Assembly (NCBI RefSeq): GCF_019375555.1
Contig: NZ_JAHXDN010000005.1
Span: forward strand, 248,001-312,000
Length of the DNA: 64,000 nucleotides
Reading direction: 5' to 3'
DNA from: Roseobacter insulae
GTDB taxonomy: Bacteria; Pseudomonadota; Alphaproteobacteria; Rhodobacterales; Rhodobacteraceae
Shown here one piece after another: positions 9,536 through 18,410 of the stretch (within the stretch, counting starts at the first letter, position 1; each line of letters opens with the position of its first letter). The position numbers were made by a program, and so were the translations under genes. The notes below the pieces were generated by a model, which saw only the letters and a program-made list of their open reading frames with translations, searched no databases and was not told the DNA's origin.

Positions 9536-9979
9536 CTATTTCATAGTGGCTGACATCATCCAGAACTCCTTTTCGCACCATTCGAGAATGTCGGACAGAA
9601 TCCCGACCGTGCCATCATCCCGGACATCAGCAAGAACCTGAATTGCATTGCGGAGAACATCAATTAAGCCCTGAAAATCGGCGCAATGGTTTGCCAGCAT
9701 TTCATCTGTCGTCTGGGCGGTCGAATCCTGGGTCGCCTTGGATAAGGCAAGCAGCTCATCCAATGATGCAGGCGCTTTGACACCCAGCACACGCAGCCGC
9801 TCTGCGATCGCATCGATGAACCCGTTGAGCGTCTGGTATTGGGTCTCAAACATGGCGTGCAAGCTGCGGAAGTTTGGACCTTCCACATTCCAATGATAAC
9901 AGTGGCTTTGGACGTAAAGGCGGAAAACCGCGCCCAAAACCGCTCTTATTGTGTCTTCCTTGACTGAGTTTGATTTCAT
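9536..9979 (-). CDS. dps: Dps/ferritin-like DNA-protection protein
   Basis: A 147-residue four-helix protein of the Dps family. The ferroxidase-centre residues at the subunit interface are recognisable: His in CYHWNVEGPNF, His in RSLHAMFETQY, then acidic residues in GFIDAIAERL. Dps dodecamers oxidise and store iron with peroxide and protect DNA in stationary phase. The length is slightly short of the typical 155-165 residues because the lysine-rich N-terminal tail used for DNA binding is nearly absent (MKSNSVKEDTIRAV), so the iron/peroxide function may dominate. It is monocistronic. Confidence 0.87.
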   Translation of the reverse strand: MKSNSVKEDTIRAVLGAVFRLYVQSHCYHWNVEGPNFRSLHAMFETQYQTLNGFIDAIAERLRVLGVKAPASLDELLALSKATQDSTAQTTDEMLANHCADFQGLIDVLRNAIQVLADVRDDGTVGILSDILEWCEKEFWMMSATMK

Positions 9980-10104
9980 TCTTTGTCCTTTGATTTTTGT
10001 CTCCTCGCGCCAACAAGGCTATGACCGTACCCGCCATCGGAGACATCGATAGAGGGCACGGCATAACCCTGACCTGGATCAGAGCACCTCGGGGAAGGGT
10101 GCGT

Positions 10105-10941
10105 TTAGAGAACAGCCGCCTTGATTTGCGCGACTGCTTCTTCAGTGCTCCAGACCGCGTTAGCGATGAAGCGGAAGTTGATCAGGGCAGCAAGGTATCC
10201 ATCCCCCTCGGGCAATTGCGCCGCAGCGGTTGCATCCCGCACCACGGCCACTTCGAAACCGTTCTCGATCAATTCGCGCATATGCGATTCCGTGCAGAGG
10301 TTGGCCGACATACCCGCCAGAATAACCTGATCCACGCCTTGCTTGCGCAGTTGCAGCGTCAGGTCGTTGGTGTCGTTGCCGTACATCTTGTGAGGCGAGG
10401 TCACGATGGTCTTGCCGTCGTTGATGTAGGGTTTGTACCGCTCAAGCCAATCCGCGCCAGAGCCTTCGAAACCATCGACGTTCAGAGGACCTTTGCGGTC
10501 AAACATGCCGATCTTGTGCATCAGCTTTTCCAAAGCGCCTTCGAACTTCCAACCGTGGTCAGTTGGAAAGTAATAATGCGGCGACACGGCGGTGGTGATG
10601 TTGTGTTCCTTGGCCGTACGGAACAGGGTTTCGATGTTCTCGACCGTGTTGTGTTCGGTGACCGACGCACCAATCACACCCCAGGTCACGCCATCGGGGC
10701 TGAGGAAATCGTTCTGCGGGTCGGTCACCACCAGGGCCGCGCGGCTCAGGTCGAGTTTCATGTCTGAGGGCGGCAATGCAGGCGCGGCCGGTTCTGCATA
10801 GGGGTTGGCCGTCTGTTGCGCTTCAGCGGTCCCTGCCAGCGCAGTGGCTGCAGCCGCCGCAGTCCCGGCCAGACCGGTGGTCAGCGCCGCGCGACGTGAC
10901 AGTTTCTTGCCACCGTGATCATGGTCATCGCAATTGCACAT
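10105..10941 (-). CDS. Isochorismatase-family cysteine hydrolase with Tat signal
   Basis: A 278-residue protein. The N-terminus carries a twin-arginine signal (KKLSRRAALTTGLAG) followed by an Ala-rich hydrophobic stretch to about residue 42, so export as a folded protein is likely. The mature part has the isochorismatase-fold triad: Asp in VVTDPQNDFL, Lys in TSPHKMYGND and Cys in SANLCTESH. Substrates in this family range from isochorismate to nicotinamide and N-carbamoyl compounds. The unusual residues 2-11 (CNCDDHDHGG) before the Tat motif could bind metal. It diverges from the AraC-type gene at 11070, its probable regulator. Confidence 0.87.
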   Translation of the reverse strand: MCNCDDHDHGGKKLSRRAALTTGLAGTAAAAATALAGTAEAQQTANPYAEPAAPALPPSDMKLDLSRAALVVTDPQNDFLSPDGVTWGVIGASVTEHNTVENIETLFRTAKEHNITTAVSPHYYFPTDHGWKFEGALEKLMHKIGMFDRKGPLNVDGFEGSGADWLERYKPYINDGKTIVTSPHKMYGNDTNDLTLQLRKQGVDQVILAGMSANLCTESHMRELIENGFEVAVVRDATAAAQLPEGDGYLAALINFRFIANAVWSTEEAVAQIKAAVL

Positions 10942-11069
10942 AAGGTCATTCCTTCTTTGGATGTATCGAGAAGCCTTATGTGTGACAGTTGGTGTGCCTT
11001 TTCGTCTTGATTTGGACCAGATCCGAAAATTTTCGTGACGTCAAAGAAGTTTAAGGCCAAATTCACCTG

Positions 11070-11990
11070 ATGAGCTACGACCACATTTTCGATCAACTCG
11101 ATATCCGTACGGAGCCGTTTGCGATCTGTGAGATTCACGGAACCTGTCATGTTGCCCTCAAGCCGGATGCGGCGGTGACACTGCACTATATACTGTGCGG
11201 TGAGGGGCAAATCACGATGCGGGGGCAGGCCCCGATCAGGATAACAAAGGGCAGTTTGGTTTTGATCCCATCGCTGAACAGCCACGAGGTCTTGAATGAT
11301 GGTGCGACGCTCGTGCCCGGACCGTCGTGCAAACCAGCGGCACTGAATCTGGCGCGGGTCCTCAAATCGGTTCCAGATGAAAGTGCCGGCAGCGTCAGCC
11401 GCCTGATCGCACTTTGTGCTCATGTCAGTATTGGGCTCATGGGGGCCACGGATGTGGTCAACTTGATCCGTGAACCGCTGGTGACGCGTGCCGAACCCGG
11501 CGGCGATCTGATGGTATTAGTCGACACATTAATGCACGAAGTGTGTGAGCCCAGCGTCGGCAGCCGCGCCCTGATCCGGGTTTTGTTGATGCAGGCTGTG
11601 ATTGTCATGATGCGCAAACGAATGAACGAGCCGGACGGGCCGTTGGATTGGATGGCTGCGCTGCGTGATCCGATGCTGTGGAAAGCGCTGAATGCGATGC
11701 TGAACGACCCGGGCAAACCGTATTCTGTCGAAACCCTCGCGGACATTGCTGGCATGAGCCGGGCCGCGTTTGCGAAGCGCTTTTCCGATGCATACGGCGC
11801 AGGACCGATGGAGCTGCTGCGCAATCTGCGGGTCCGCAAGGCGGGTGACCTGCTGCGCAATACAGACTTACCAATGAAGCGCGTCGCTGAATCCGTCGGG
11901 TTTTCAAGCCGCAGTGCCTTTAGCCGCGCATTCGAATCGACATCCGGCCAAAGCCCCAGTGCATTCCGCAAAGCGGTCAGAATGCTGTGA
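11070..11990 (+). CDS. AraC-family transcriptional regulator
   Basis: A 306-residue regulator. The N-terminal half is a cupin-type ligand domain (LHYILCGEGQITMRG, SLVLIPSLNSHEV). The C-terminal 100 residues form the two helix-turn-helix units of AraC proteins (ETLADIAGMSRAAFAKRFSD, and RVAESVGFSSRSAFSRAF). The 128-bp gap to the divergent isochorismatase-type gene is the likely control region. This AraC subgroup is often found beside the oxidoreductase or hydrolase gene it controls. No ligand can be predicted. Confidence 0.92.
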   Translation: MSYDHIFDQLDIRTEPFAICEIHGTCHVALKPDAAVTLHYILCGEGQITMRGQAPIRITKGSLVLIPSLNSHEVLNDGATLVPGPSCKPAALNLARVLKSVPDESAGSVSRLIALCAHVSIGLMGATDVVNLIREPLVTRAEPGGDLMVLVDTLMHEVCEPSVGSRALIRVLLMQAVIVMMRKRMNEPDGPLDWMAALRDPMLWKALNAMLNDPGKPYSVETLADIAGMSRAAFAKRFSDAYGAGPMELLRNLRVRKAGDLLRNTDLPMKRVAESVGFSSRSAFSRAFESTSGQSPSAFRKAVRML

Positions 11991-12241
11991 TTTTGGTTAT
12001 CGCTTTCGCCAAGTTTGGCGTTCATTCGTGCATCAAGCAAAACAAACCGGCTAAAGCGGACCTTCGTTGGAACCGCAGCACGCAGCACTAAGGGCTCTTT
12101 GCGGTCATCCGACAGATCTGGTCAGGTTGAGAAGGGCAAACCCACCACCCAAAGTCTCTGACGCGGGACGAAGTTGACATCCGTGTCTTATGGTCGCTGA
12201 CGTAGCCTCGCAAAGATGGGTGCAAACGGAGCCGACGCATA

Positions 12242-12448
12242 ATGACTTATGATGAGTGTCTACGCACCACCTCTCTTGACTGGGAGAGCTGGCTAATCCT
12301 CGTTGTGGCACTGGCGATCCCTTTCGTTTTGATGAGATACGGCAAAACCGCATTTGCGATTGCGTTCGGCTGCCTCGGCCTGCTCTTTGCTGTTTTGTGG
12401 GCATATTTATCCTACGAGTTAAACTGCGTAGAGCTCATAGGTTTCTAG
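12242..12448 (+). CDS. Possible small two-helix membrane protein
   Basis: A 68-residue frame with two strongly hydrophobic segments (residues about 17-32 and 39-57) separated by a basic turn (RYGK), ending CVELIGF. A GGAGCCGAC stretch lies about 8-14 bases before the ATG. No family is recognised. It sits alone between the AraC gene and the convergent DacB gene, and the Cys at residues 6 and 62 flank the membrane part. It could be a chance frame, but the composition is that of a genuine membrane protein. Confidence 0.42.
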   Translation: MTYDECLRTTSLDWESWLILVVALAIPFVLMRYGKTAFAIAFGCLGLLFAVLWAYLSYELNCVELIGF

Positions 12449-12555
12449 GAGGTTTGGGCTCCGAGCAGGCATTGATCCGCAGCTATCCGCTACCGCCCGC
12501 CGATGCACCTTCCTGCCATAACCCCACGCGATCTTGGTGCTGCAGTACCTCGCGC

Positions 12556-14052
12556 TCAGCTGCTGAATGCGGTTCCCCAGCGGGTGAGCAGCTGTCTTTG
12601 CAGGCGTCGGGCCCGGTTAGCCCAGGGCCGCGCGCCTTTTGGGCGTTCGCGGTTGGCCCGGGTGATCGTGGCGCGGATGCTTTCGTCGGCGCAGAAGATG
12701 GCGAAAACCATCTCGCGCCCGTCCGGCGCGGTGATGTATCCCGCAAGGCCCGAGACGAAGTTCAGCGTGCCGGTCTTGGCCACGACCTTGACGGGATGTG
12801 CCTTGTCCGGGCGGCCCTTGGCGTCGCGCAGCGTGACCGGCTTCAGGATCGGGCGCAATATGGCGTCGTCATGCACCGCCGCAAGCGCGCGCACCATGTC
12901 CCCGGCGCTGACACGGCTGGCACCGCCCAGACCGGAATGGTCGACAAATGCCGGATTCTGCATGCCCAGCATGCCCATCGCCCAGAGGTTCATCTGGCGT
13001 GCAGATGCCGCCAGCGTATGTGCCCGCCCCGCGCGCACGCGCGTGCTTGCTAGACCCACCATCTCTGCCGTGAGGTTGTTGGAGTATTTCAGCATACCCT
13101 GCAGGATTTCACGCAGCGGCGGGCTTTGCACATCCGAGAGAACCGTGCCCTCCGGCAGGTCGGTGACCAGTCCCGGGGCTTTCAGCACAATGCCGTTGGA
13201 CCGTGCCAGAGTGGCAAAGACATCCCCCGCATAAAGCCCCGGACGGCGCACCGGCAGCCAGCGCGCGCCCTCTTTGCCCAAGGCCTTCCTTGCAACGGTC
13301 CACTGATCGTATTCACCGGCATCGCGGTAGCTGAACACGGGCGCGGATCGCTCCACGATTTCCATCCGCGCAATTGTGACATCGGGCCGGTAGGGCGCGG
13401 CGCGCGCGTCCATGGTTACCGTGTAGTCACCCGATGCGCGCTTCCATTCGAAGTGAACCCGGTTGTAGTTGAGCGCGATGCCCGACACCGCCGGGCTGTA
13501 GCCCAGATGATCGGGCTGATCGGGGTCGATGGAGGGCAGCGGGCGCAGCGCGTTCTCGTACACCAGAAAGCGCCCCCGGACTTCGCGCACCCCTGCCTCC
13601 TTCAGGCCGGAAGCCAAGGCCGCGAGTGCCTTGGTATCGAGGGTGGGATCGCACCCGCCCACCAGAACCAGATCACCGTCCAGCACCCCGTCGGCCACCG
13701 GACCTGCCGCCATTACCTGCGTGGTAAAGCGATGTGACGGACCCAGAACATCAAGCGCGTAGAGCGCGGTTATCGATTTGGCGACGCTCGCCGGTGCGGT
13801 GCCCAGCGTTTCATTGCGCGCTTCCAGCACATTCCCTGTCTTCGCATCGGCCACGGCGAAGACAATATCCCCGGTGACGCGCGATTCGCGTAATAAGGCG
13901 GCAACTTCGGAAACCTGTGCGGTGCCCGCGTTGCGCATACGCGGGCGCAGCGACACCTTCGGCACCTCTGCGATGGAGGGTGCCGCCGCGCTGGCCAGCA
14001 ACCCGGCCAGAAATGCGCGCCGCGAGAAGGGAGACTGTGATTTGCCCGTCAT
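12556..14052 (-). CDS. dacB: D-alanyl-D-alanine carboxypeptidase/endopeptidase, PBP4 type
   Basis: A 498-residue penicillin-binding protein of the S13 peptidase family. The three active-site motifs are in order: SxxK as SVAK (in TAPASVAKSITALY), SxN as SNN (in KYSNNLTAEMVG), and KTG (in VVAKTGTLNFVSG). The large insert between the first two motifs is typical of PBP4/DacB. The N-terminus (SRRAFLAGLLASAAAPS) is a signal with twin arginines, so it works in the periplasm, trimming peptidoglycan peptides. It is followed downstream only by the small frame on the opposite strand. Confidence 0.93.
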   Translation of the reverse strand: MTGKSQSPFSRRAFLAGLLASAAAPSIAEVPKVSLRPRMRNAGTAQVSEVAALLRESRVTGDIVFAVADAKTGNVLEARNETLGTAPASVAKSITALYALDVLGPSHRFTTQVMAAGPVADGVLDGDLVLVGGCDPTLDTKALAALASGLKEAGVREVRGRFLVYENALRPLPSIDPDQPDHLGYSPAVSGIALNYNRVHFEWKRASGDYTVTMDARAAPYRPDVTIARMEIVERSAPVFSYRDAGEYDQWTVARKALGKEGARWLPVRRPGLYAGDVFATLARSNGIVLKAPGLVTDLPEGTVLSDVQSPPLREILQGMLKYSNNLTAEMVGLASTRVRAGRAHTLAASARQMNLWAMGMLGMQNPAFVDHSGLGGASRVSAGDMVRALAAVHDDAILRPILKPVTLRDAKGRPDKAHPVKVVAKTGTLNFVSGLAGYITAPDGREMVFAIFCADESIRATITRANRERPKGARPWANRARRLQRQLLTRWGTAFSS

Positions 14053-14131
14053 GCAGTAGAAATAACCTCAGCACACAGCAGGAGACAACAACAAGGCATA
14101 CCCCGGCCGTTGAAATTGATGTGACGTGTCA

Positions 14132-14764
14132 TCAGGGTGCCAGCCAGCCGCCTGCAGCCCGAATGGCGCTTGAGGACTGTGCTACCATTGGAACATTAAC
14201 AAAACACCACGCCGGCGCCTCGGCACGGCCAAGCAGCGCGGAGGCGCGCCCGACAATGCGGGCCGAGGCGTAGATCCGCGCCGCCGGGCTCATCCGGGCG
14301 GAAATACGGTCCCCGGGGCGTGCCAGCACACCCACCGGAACCGTTTGCATGATCTGCCGCCAATCCTGCCACAGGTGTAACTGTGCGAGGTTATCCGCGC
14401 CCATCAGCCAGACGAAGCGAACGCCCGGATAAATTCCGCGCAGGGCCGCCAGAGTCTTCGCGGTGTAGCGGGTACCCAGATGCGCCTCGATGTCGGTAAC
14501 CTGCACCCGGGGGTCCTGCATCAGAGCCTGTGCCCGCGCCATACGCTGGGCCAGCGGGGCAGGCCCGCGCGCCTTGATCGGATTGCCGGGACTGACCAGC
14601 CACCAGACACGCGACAGGCCAAACCGTTTCAATGCCTCGTGCGTGATATGCACATGACCGGCATGCGCGGGGTCAAATGACCCTCCCAAAAGGCCGATGA
14701 CCTGACCCGGGCGCGCCATGGGAAAGCCCTGTCTCACGATGGATGTACCTGCCGAAAATGTCAT
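14132..14764 (-). CDS. nadD: Nicotinate-nucleotide adenylyltransferase NadD
   Basis: A 210-residue nucleotidyltransferase. The N-terminal [17 protein letters not shown] holds the (H/T)xGH nucleotide-binding motif, and the C-terminal QSSSAIRAA corresponds to the SSTxIR motif that binds the phosphates. It forms NaAD from NaMN and ATP in NAD synthesis, and the last step enzyme NadE is also in this window (57172). Start choice is uncertain. ATG 14764 overlaps the MOSC gene stop by 4 bp, but GTG at 14737 (MRQGFP start, with AGG about 9 bases before it) resembles related NadD proteins better. Confidence 0.92.
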   Translation of the reverse strand: MTFSAGTSIVRQGFPMARPGQVIGLLGGSFDPAHAGHVHITHEALKRFGLSRVWWLVSPGNPIKARGPAPLAQRMARAQALMQDPRVQVTDIEAHLGTRYTAKTLAALRGIYPGVRFVWLMGADNLAQLHLWQDWRQIMQTVPVGVLARPGDRISARMSPAARIYASARIVGRASALLGRAEAPAWCFVNVPMVAQSSSAIRAAGGWLAP

Positions 14765-15276
14765 CGCGTCTTTGAAGGGGTGTTATCCTGCGTTGTCAAT
14801 GGTGTGCCTTGCAGAGGCGCGACCACGCTGCCCAGCGCTATCCGGCCCGGCACAACCACGCGCGCGCACCATCCACCATGTCCGCGCACGGCGGAATAAC
14901 CGCCATGGCCCAGGATTTCCTCCATCCGGCTGCACGGGGCGCAAATCCCGGTGATCTCCAGAACCACATCGCCCAGGCGCAGCTGTCGCCCCTTCAGTGC
15001 CAACAGGTTCAGCCCCTCAATCACGAGGTTGCGCCGCAGGTCCTGTGGGAGCACAGGACCCCGCCCCAACATCGATCCGATCGTGGTCAGGTGCTCTTGC
15101 TGGATCAGGGTGACCGCGCGCTTTTCCGAGCCTGCGTGGTCTCCGGCAAGCCCTGCCCCGAGAATTTCGGCGCTCTGAACGGACCGCATCGGCACCCGCC
15201 GCGCCGGGCGCAGGCCGATCCAGAGCAGAGTGCCATCCTGCGCGTGTCGCGCGATCAAGTCTTTCAAGTTGAGCAT
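14761..15276 (-). CDS. MOSC-domain protein
   Basis: A 171-residue single MOSC domain protein related to the YiiM/short MOSC group. The conserved Cys is in [15 protein letters not shown], with the preceding [19 protein letters not shown] beta-strand region. MOSC domains deliver or use sulfur from persulfide with the molybdenum cofactor, or reduce N-hydroxylated compounds. The Cys-x-x-Cys context here is ICAPCSRM. The gene overlaps nadD and lies 9 bp after the hydrolase gene at 15286, suggesting one transcript. The physiological substrate is unknown. Confidence 0.85.
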   Translation of the reverse strand: MLNLKDLIARHAQDGTLLWIGLRPARRVPMRSVQSAEILGAGLAGDHAGSEKRAVTLIQQEHLTTIGSMLGRGPVLPQDLRRNLVIEGLNLLALKGRQLRLGDVVLEITGICAPCSRMEEILGHGGYSAVRGHGGWCARVVVPGRIALGSVVAPLQGTPLTTQDNTPSKTR

Positions 15277-15285
15277 CGCTCTCCC

Positions 15286-16578
15286 TCAGCGATCACTGCC
15301 ATCAACGATCAGGTCCGGCAACCGGTCCAGCGGGTAGTTTGGATGCAACCGCCAGAAACCGTCTTCGCCCTCGTCCAGCGGGCGCAGGGTCCCGCCCGGA
15401 AAGGCGCGGGTCCGGAGCGCCAGAACAATGTCCGACAAAACCGCCGGGTTATCGCGGAAATAGGAGTGTCCGCGTCCCTTGACGTCTTCCACCCGGATGA
15501 AATGCACCAATCCCTGTTTGCGCAATTGCAGGACTTCGTCAAGCATCAGGCTTTCCGATGTTGCGGACCCCAGACGCGGCGCATTCGTCAGCAAAGAAGA
15601 CGCGCGCAGCGCGCCATCATTGGGGTTAATATAGACATTTATCTGCTCGAAAGCTTCCGAAAACCGTTCGGCCTGCAACCGCTGGCGGACAACCCCGGTA
15701 TCCAGATCCGCGGCTGCCAGGATCAACGTCCCCGTCTTCATCGCGATCTTGGGCCGCACGCCACGACCCCGGTGATAGATAACCAGTTCCCGCAACGCCT
15801 TGGTCATGACATCCGTCCCGCGGGAGTGCGCCACGATGTCGATGTCCTCCACGTCGGGAATTTCCGCCAGCAGGCGCAGCAGTTCCTTCGCATGAAAGAC
15901 GCTGAAATCCCCGGCTTCACGATCTCTGAAGTATCCCAGCGGCCCGCCGTTGCCAGCAGGCCACGTGAAAGCGATCGGAATGCTGTTGCGCCCGGCAAAG
16001 TGCCAAAGATTGGCCAGCGTGCTGAGCGCCCGGTCAAAGTCGTTCCTGACGCCGTGGGTGAAAATCAGGATGCGACCGTTGCCGGTGCGGGCGATTTCCG
16101 CGCGGATCGCCTGCTGGAAGGCCCGCGCGTTCAGATCGTAACCAGCCTGCGCTTCCGGCTCAAAGATCAGCTCGCCGCCTTCGCGGCGCGTGGGCAATGG
16201 CACATCGGCAAAGCGCACAACCTCGGAGACATCTTCCACATCGAGCCGGGAAATCCGCCGCCCCCCGTCCATCGAGGTGCGCGCCACGAGGTCATCCCAG
16301 TCCCGTGCGCCAAAGCGCACCCGCGCAGCCCCGAACGCCATTGAGTTGGACCGTTCTGAGTTATACGCCGTCACCCCGTTTGCAGTCACCGACAGCGCCC
16401 TGTCCGTGACGAAATACAGCCGGGGCGACACGTTACGCAGCACCGGGGATACCGCGTCGGCAGGGTAGTTTGAGCCTTCAAGATAAAGGTTGGGCGGCGG
16501 CGCCAGTGAAACGTCCGGCACCCCACAGCTGACAAGCATCGTCAGTGCAATCGCCAAAAACGTGCTGATCCTCGCCAT
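15286..16578 (-). CDS. Lipoprotein alpha/beta hydrolase (DUF900 family)
   Basis: A 430-residue protein with a lipoprotein signal ending in the lipobox LVSC (Cys about residue 18), so it should be lipid-anchored in the envelope. The middle shows an alpha/beta-hydrolase core: strand-turn ILIFTHGVRNDFDRAL, then the nucleophile elbow AHSRGTD with Ser, and late His in GRGHSYFRDNP. This arrangement matches the DUF900 esterase-like family found in many Rhodobacterales. The substrate is unknown. It is the first gene of a probable unit with the MOSC gene and nadD. Confidence 0.82.
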   Translation of the reverse strand: MARISTFLAIALTMLVSCGVPDVSLAPPPNLYLEGSNYPADAVSPVLRNVSPRLYFVTDRALSVTANGVTAYNSERSNSMAFGAARVRFGARDWDDLVARTSMDGGRRISRLDVEDVSEVVRFADVPLPTRREGGELIFEPEAQAGYDLNARAFQQAIRAEIARTGNGRILIFTHGVRNDFDRALSTLANLWHFAGRNSIPIAFTWPAGNGGPLGYFRDREAGDFSVFHAKELLRLLAEIPDVEDIDIVAHSRGTDVMTKALRELVIYHRGRGVRPKIAMKTGTLILAAADLDTGVVRQRLQAERFSEAFEQINVYINPNDGALRASSLLTNAPRLGSATSESLMLDEVLQLRKQGLVHFIRVEDVKGRGHSYFRDNPAVLSDIVLALRTRAFPGGTLRPLDEGEDGFWRLHPNYPLDRLPDLIVDGSDR

Positions 16579-16736
16579 ACTGCTCCCGCTGACACTCCGG
16601 CCCCTTCCAGCGCTACCATGGGCTTACCAAAAATCAAATCACACCTCCGGCGACAGGCAGATAATGCGCCACTATAGCAAAAGCGCCACGCCCGGCTTCG
16701 CATCCCATTGAGGGAACGACGGGCAATGGCGGCCCG

Positions 16737-17252
16737 TTAATTCCGGTTGTCTGGTACAGGCGCTGACAGCATCTGACGTTTCAGCACGTTGAGCATAATC
16801 GCCACCTCACCCGGCTCCAGCCGGCCATGGTTCGCGAGAAACCGCGCAATTTCCCGCCCTGTGTAGCGGCCGTAAAGTTTATCATCGTGCAGCACGAGGC
16901 CGTGTCGCGCCAGTTCCTTGGCGTTGCTGTGACAAATTCTGCACTTTTTGAGAAACAACCGACCCGATTGCCTGATGTCCGACAGGAATTTCACCATCAC
17001 CTCGATCTCGGCAGGTGACAGATGACCATGCCCTGCCTCCAGGAAGACCGATAAGGGTCGACCGGATGTCTTGCCGACAAGCGTGTTGCCGAGCAGCTCA
17101 AGCCCGTCGAAGGCGAAGTCACCCGCGTGCGGCGCATGGCACTCCGCGCAACCCTCCTCGTAAAGGGCATGCGGGTCAATTGGCTGTGCGGCGGCGGCGC
17201 CACCCCAGCAGATCAGAACCAAAACCCCTGCACAGAAGCTGGGTCGCCACAT
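16737..17252 (-). CDS. Exported cytochrome c with two CxxCH sites
   Basis: A 171-residue protein starting at ATG 17250-17252 (MWRPSFCAGVLVL), with AGGA 9 bases before it. A signal peptide ends near AAAAQ. Two haem-attachment motifs, CAECH (in EEGCAECHAPHAGDF) and CRICH (in KKCRICHSNAKELARHG), define two small cytochrome domains of similar layout, each followed by a GRPLSVFLEAGHG/GREIARFLANHGRLEPGE segment. This is probably a tandem duplication. It is periplasmic electron transfer. It is divergent from the PepSY/LuxR/ferric-reductase trio, so a shared redox role is possible. An in-frame TTG at 17267 could extend it by five residues. Confidence 0.87.
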   Translation of the reverse strand: MWRPSFCAGVLVLICWGGAAAAQPIDPHALYEEGCAECHAPHAGDFAFDGLELLGNTLVGKTSGRPLSVFLEAGHGHLSPAEIEVMVKFLSDIRQSGRLFLKKCRICHSNAKELARHGLVLHDDKLYGRYTGREIARFLANHGRLEPGEVAIMLNVLKRQMLSAPVPDNRN

Positions 17253-17547
17253 TGCGCATCCTTTCAACTCGTTGAAGTCTCGGCGTCCCGGTCAGCTCCG
17301 GACCCGTCTGATCGCCGTGGTATCATCAAGTAGTAAGCGGGTCTGTGGCCCTGCGCCTTGACGATGATCAACCCGAACCGGCCCTTTATCGCGCTTGAAG
17401 GGTCCGCTTCAGTGCCCTGTGCGACATAAACCTTTGGCCTAGGCCTCGCGCAATCCTCCGGAAGTCCAATTTCACGAAGCGCCGCGTTCGACCAAATCGA
17501 GGGCACCGCACCTTTGCGGCAACAGACATCCTCGAAAGGAAATCGAC

Positions 17548-17829
17548 ATGATGAAATATGGAAAAGTGACCCTTCTGGCAGGTCTTATCGTCCCGGGTGC
17601 CGTCTTCGCCCAGATTGGTGTGGGCGACGCCTTGGGCGCGTCCGAGGCCGACGTGCGCGCCGCCCTTAAAGCGCAGGGCTACGTCATCACGGAAGTGGAA
17701 CTGGAAGACGGCGAGATCGAAGTCGAAGCCACCCGCGACGGCAAGGCCTACGAAATTGAGGTCTCTGCCGAAACCGGTATTGTCCTTGAAATCGAGCTGG
17801 ATGATGAGGACGATTCCAACGACAGCTGA
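17548..17829 (+). CDS. Periplasmic PepSY-like small protein
   Basis: A 93-residue protein with a signal peptide (MMKYGKVTLLAGLIVPGAVFA). The mature part has the PepSY pattern: an amphipathic helix (ASEADVRAALKAQGYVITEVE) followed by beta strands alternating acidic and hydrophobic residues (DGEIEVEATRDGKAYEIEV, and TGIVLEIELDDEDD). Strong RBS (AAAGGAAATCGAC). Similar small PepSY proteins often accompany membrane ferric reductases. It is the first of three co-directional genes. The acidic tail (DDEDDSNDS) might bind cations. Confidence 0.83.
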   Translation: MMKYGKVTLLAGLIVPGAVFAQIGVGDALGASEADVRAALKAQGYVITEVELEDGEIEVEATRDGKAYEIEVSAETGIVLEIELDDEDDSNDS

Positions 17830-17891
17830 AAAATGGCCCTGTGCTCTGGCCCCTGCCGGGGCACACCGGCTCACAAATACAAGGATGAACC

Positions 17892-18401
17892 ATGTCCCGC
17901 ATCGCCGTTCTTTGGTCATTATTCGCATTGCAGGCGATCTGCTGTGCATATTTCCTCGTGGACATCGTGTGGGATGTATTCTGGCCCACGTCACTCAACA
18001 GGTTTGCAGACAGCGATCTGATCGAGGGACTGGTGACATTCGCGCTGTTTTTCGGCCTTGTTTTCACCGGCAACGAGCTGCGCCAGATCCAGAGCCGTCA
18101 GGACAAGCTGGAAGAACAAATCAAGGTGGCTTCCGGTGCCTTTACCGAAGTGCTGGAGGGACGTTTCCAGACATGGTCTCTCACCAGCGCGGAGCGCGAA
18201 GTGGCCATATTGGCGATCAAGGGCTTTTCGATTGCCGAAATGGCGGATCTCCGGGACACCAAACAGGGAACGATCAAGGCGCAATGCGCCTCCGTTTATC
18301 GCAAAGCGGACGTGGCAGGCCGCTTGCAGCTGCTGAGCGTTTTCCTGGACGATCTTATGGCAGACGATCTTGTAAAACCCGCCACACCTGCCACAGACTG
18401 A
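17892..18401 (+). CDS. Membrane-anchored LuxR-type regulator
   Basis: A 169-residue protein. Residues 1-60 contain two transmembrane helices with a short periplasmic loop (about 9-27 and 43-60). A coiled segment follows (NELRQIQSRQDKLEEQIKVA). The C-terminal 65 residues form a GerE/LuxR helix-turn-helix (SLTSAEREVAILAIKGFSIAEMADL, then GTIKAQCASVYRKADVAGR). There is no receiver or autoinducer domain, so the membrane part itself is the only sensor candidate. It lies between the PepSY gene and the reductase gene, 9 bp from the latter. Confidence 0.87.
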   Translation: MSRIAVLWSLFALQAICCAYFLVDIVWDVFWPTSLNRFADSDLIEGLVTFALFFGLVFTGNELRQIQSRQDKLEEQIKVASGAFTEVLEGRFQTWSLTSAEREVAILAIKGFSIAEMADLRDTKQGTIKAQCASVYRKADVAGRLQLLSVFLDDLMADDLVKPATPATD

Positions 18402-18410
18402 GGACCCTCC

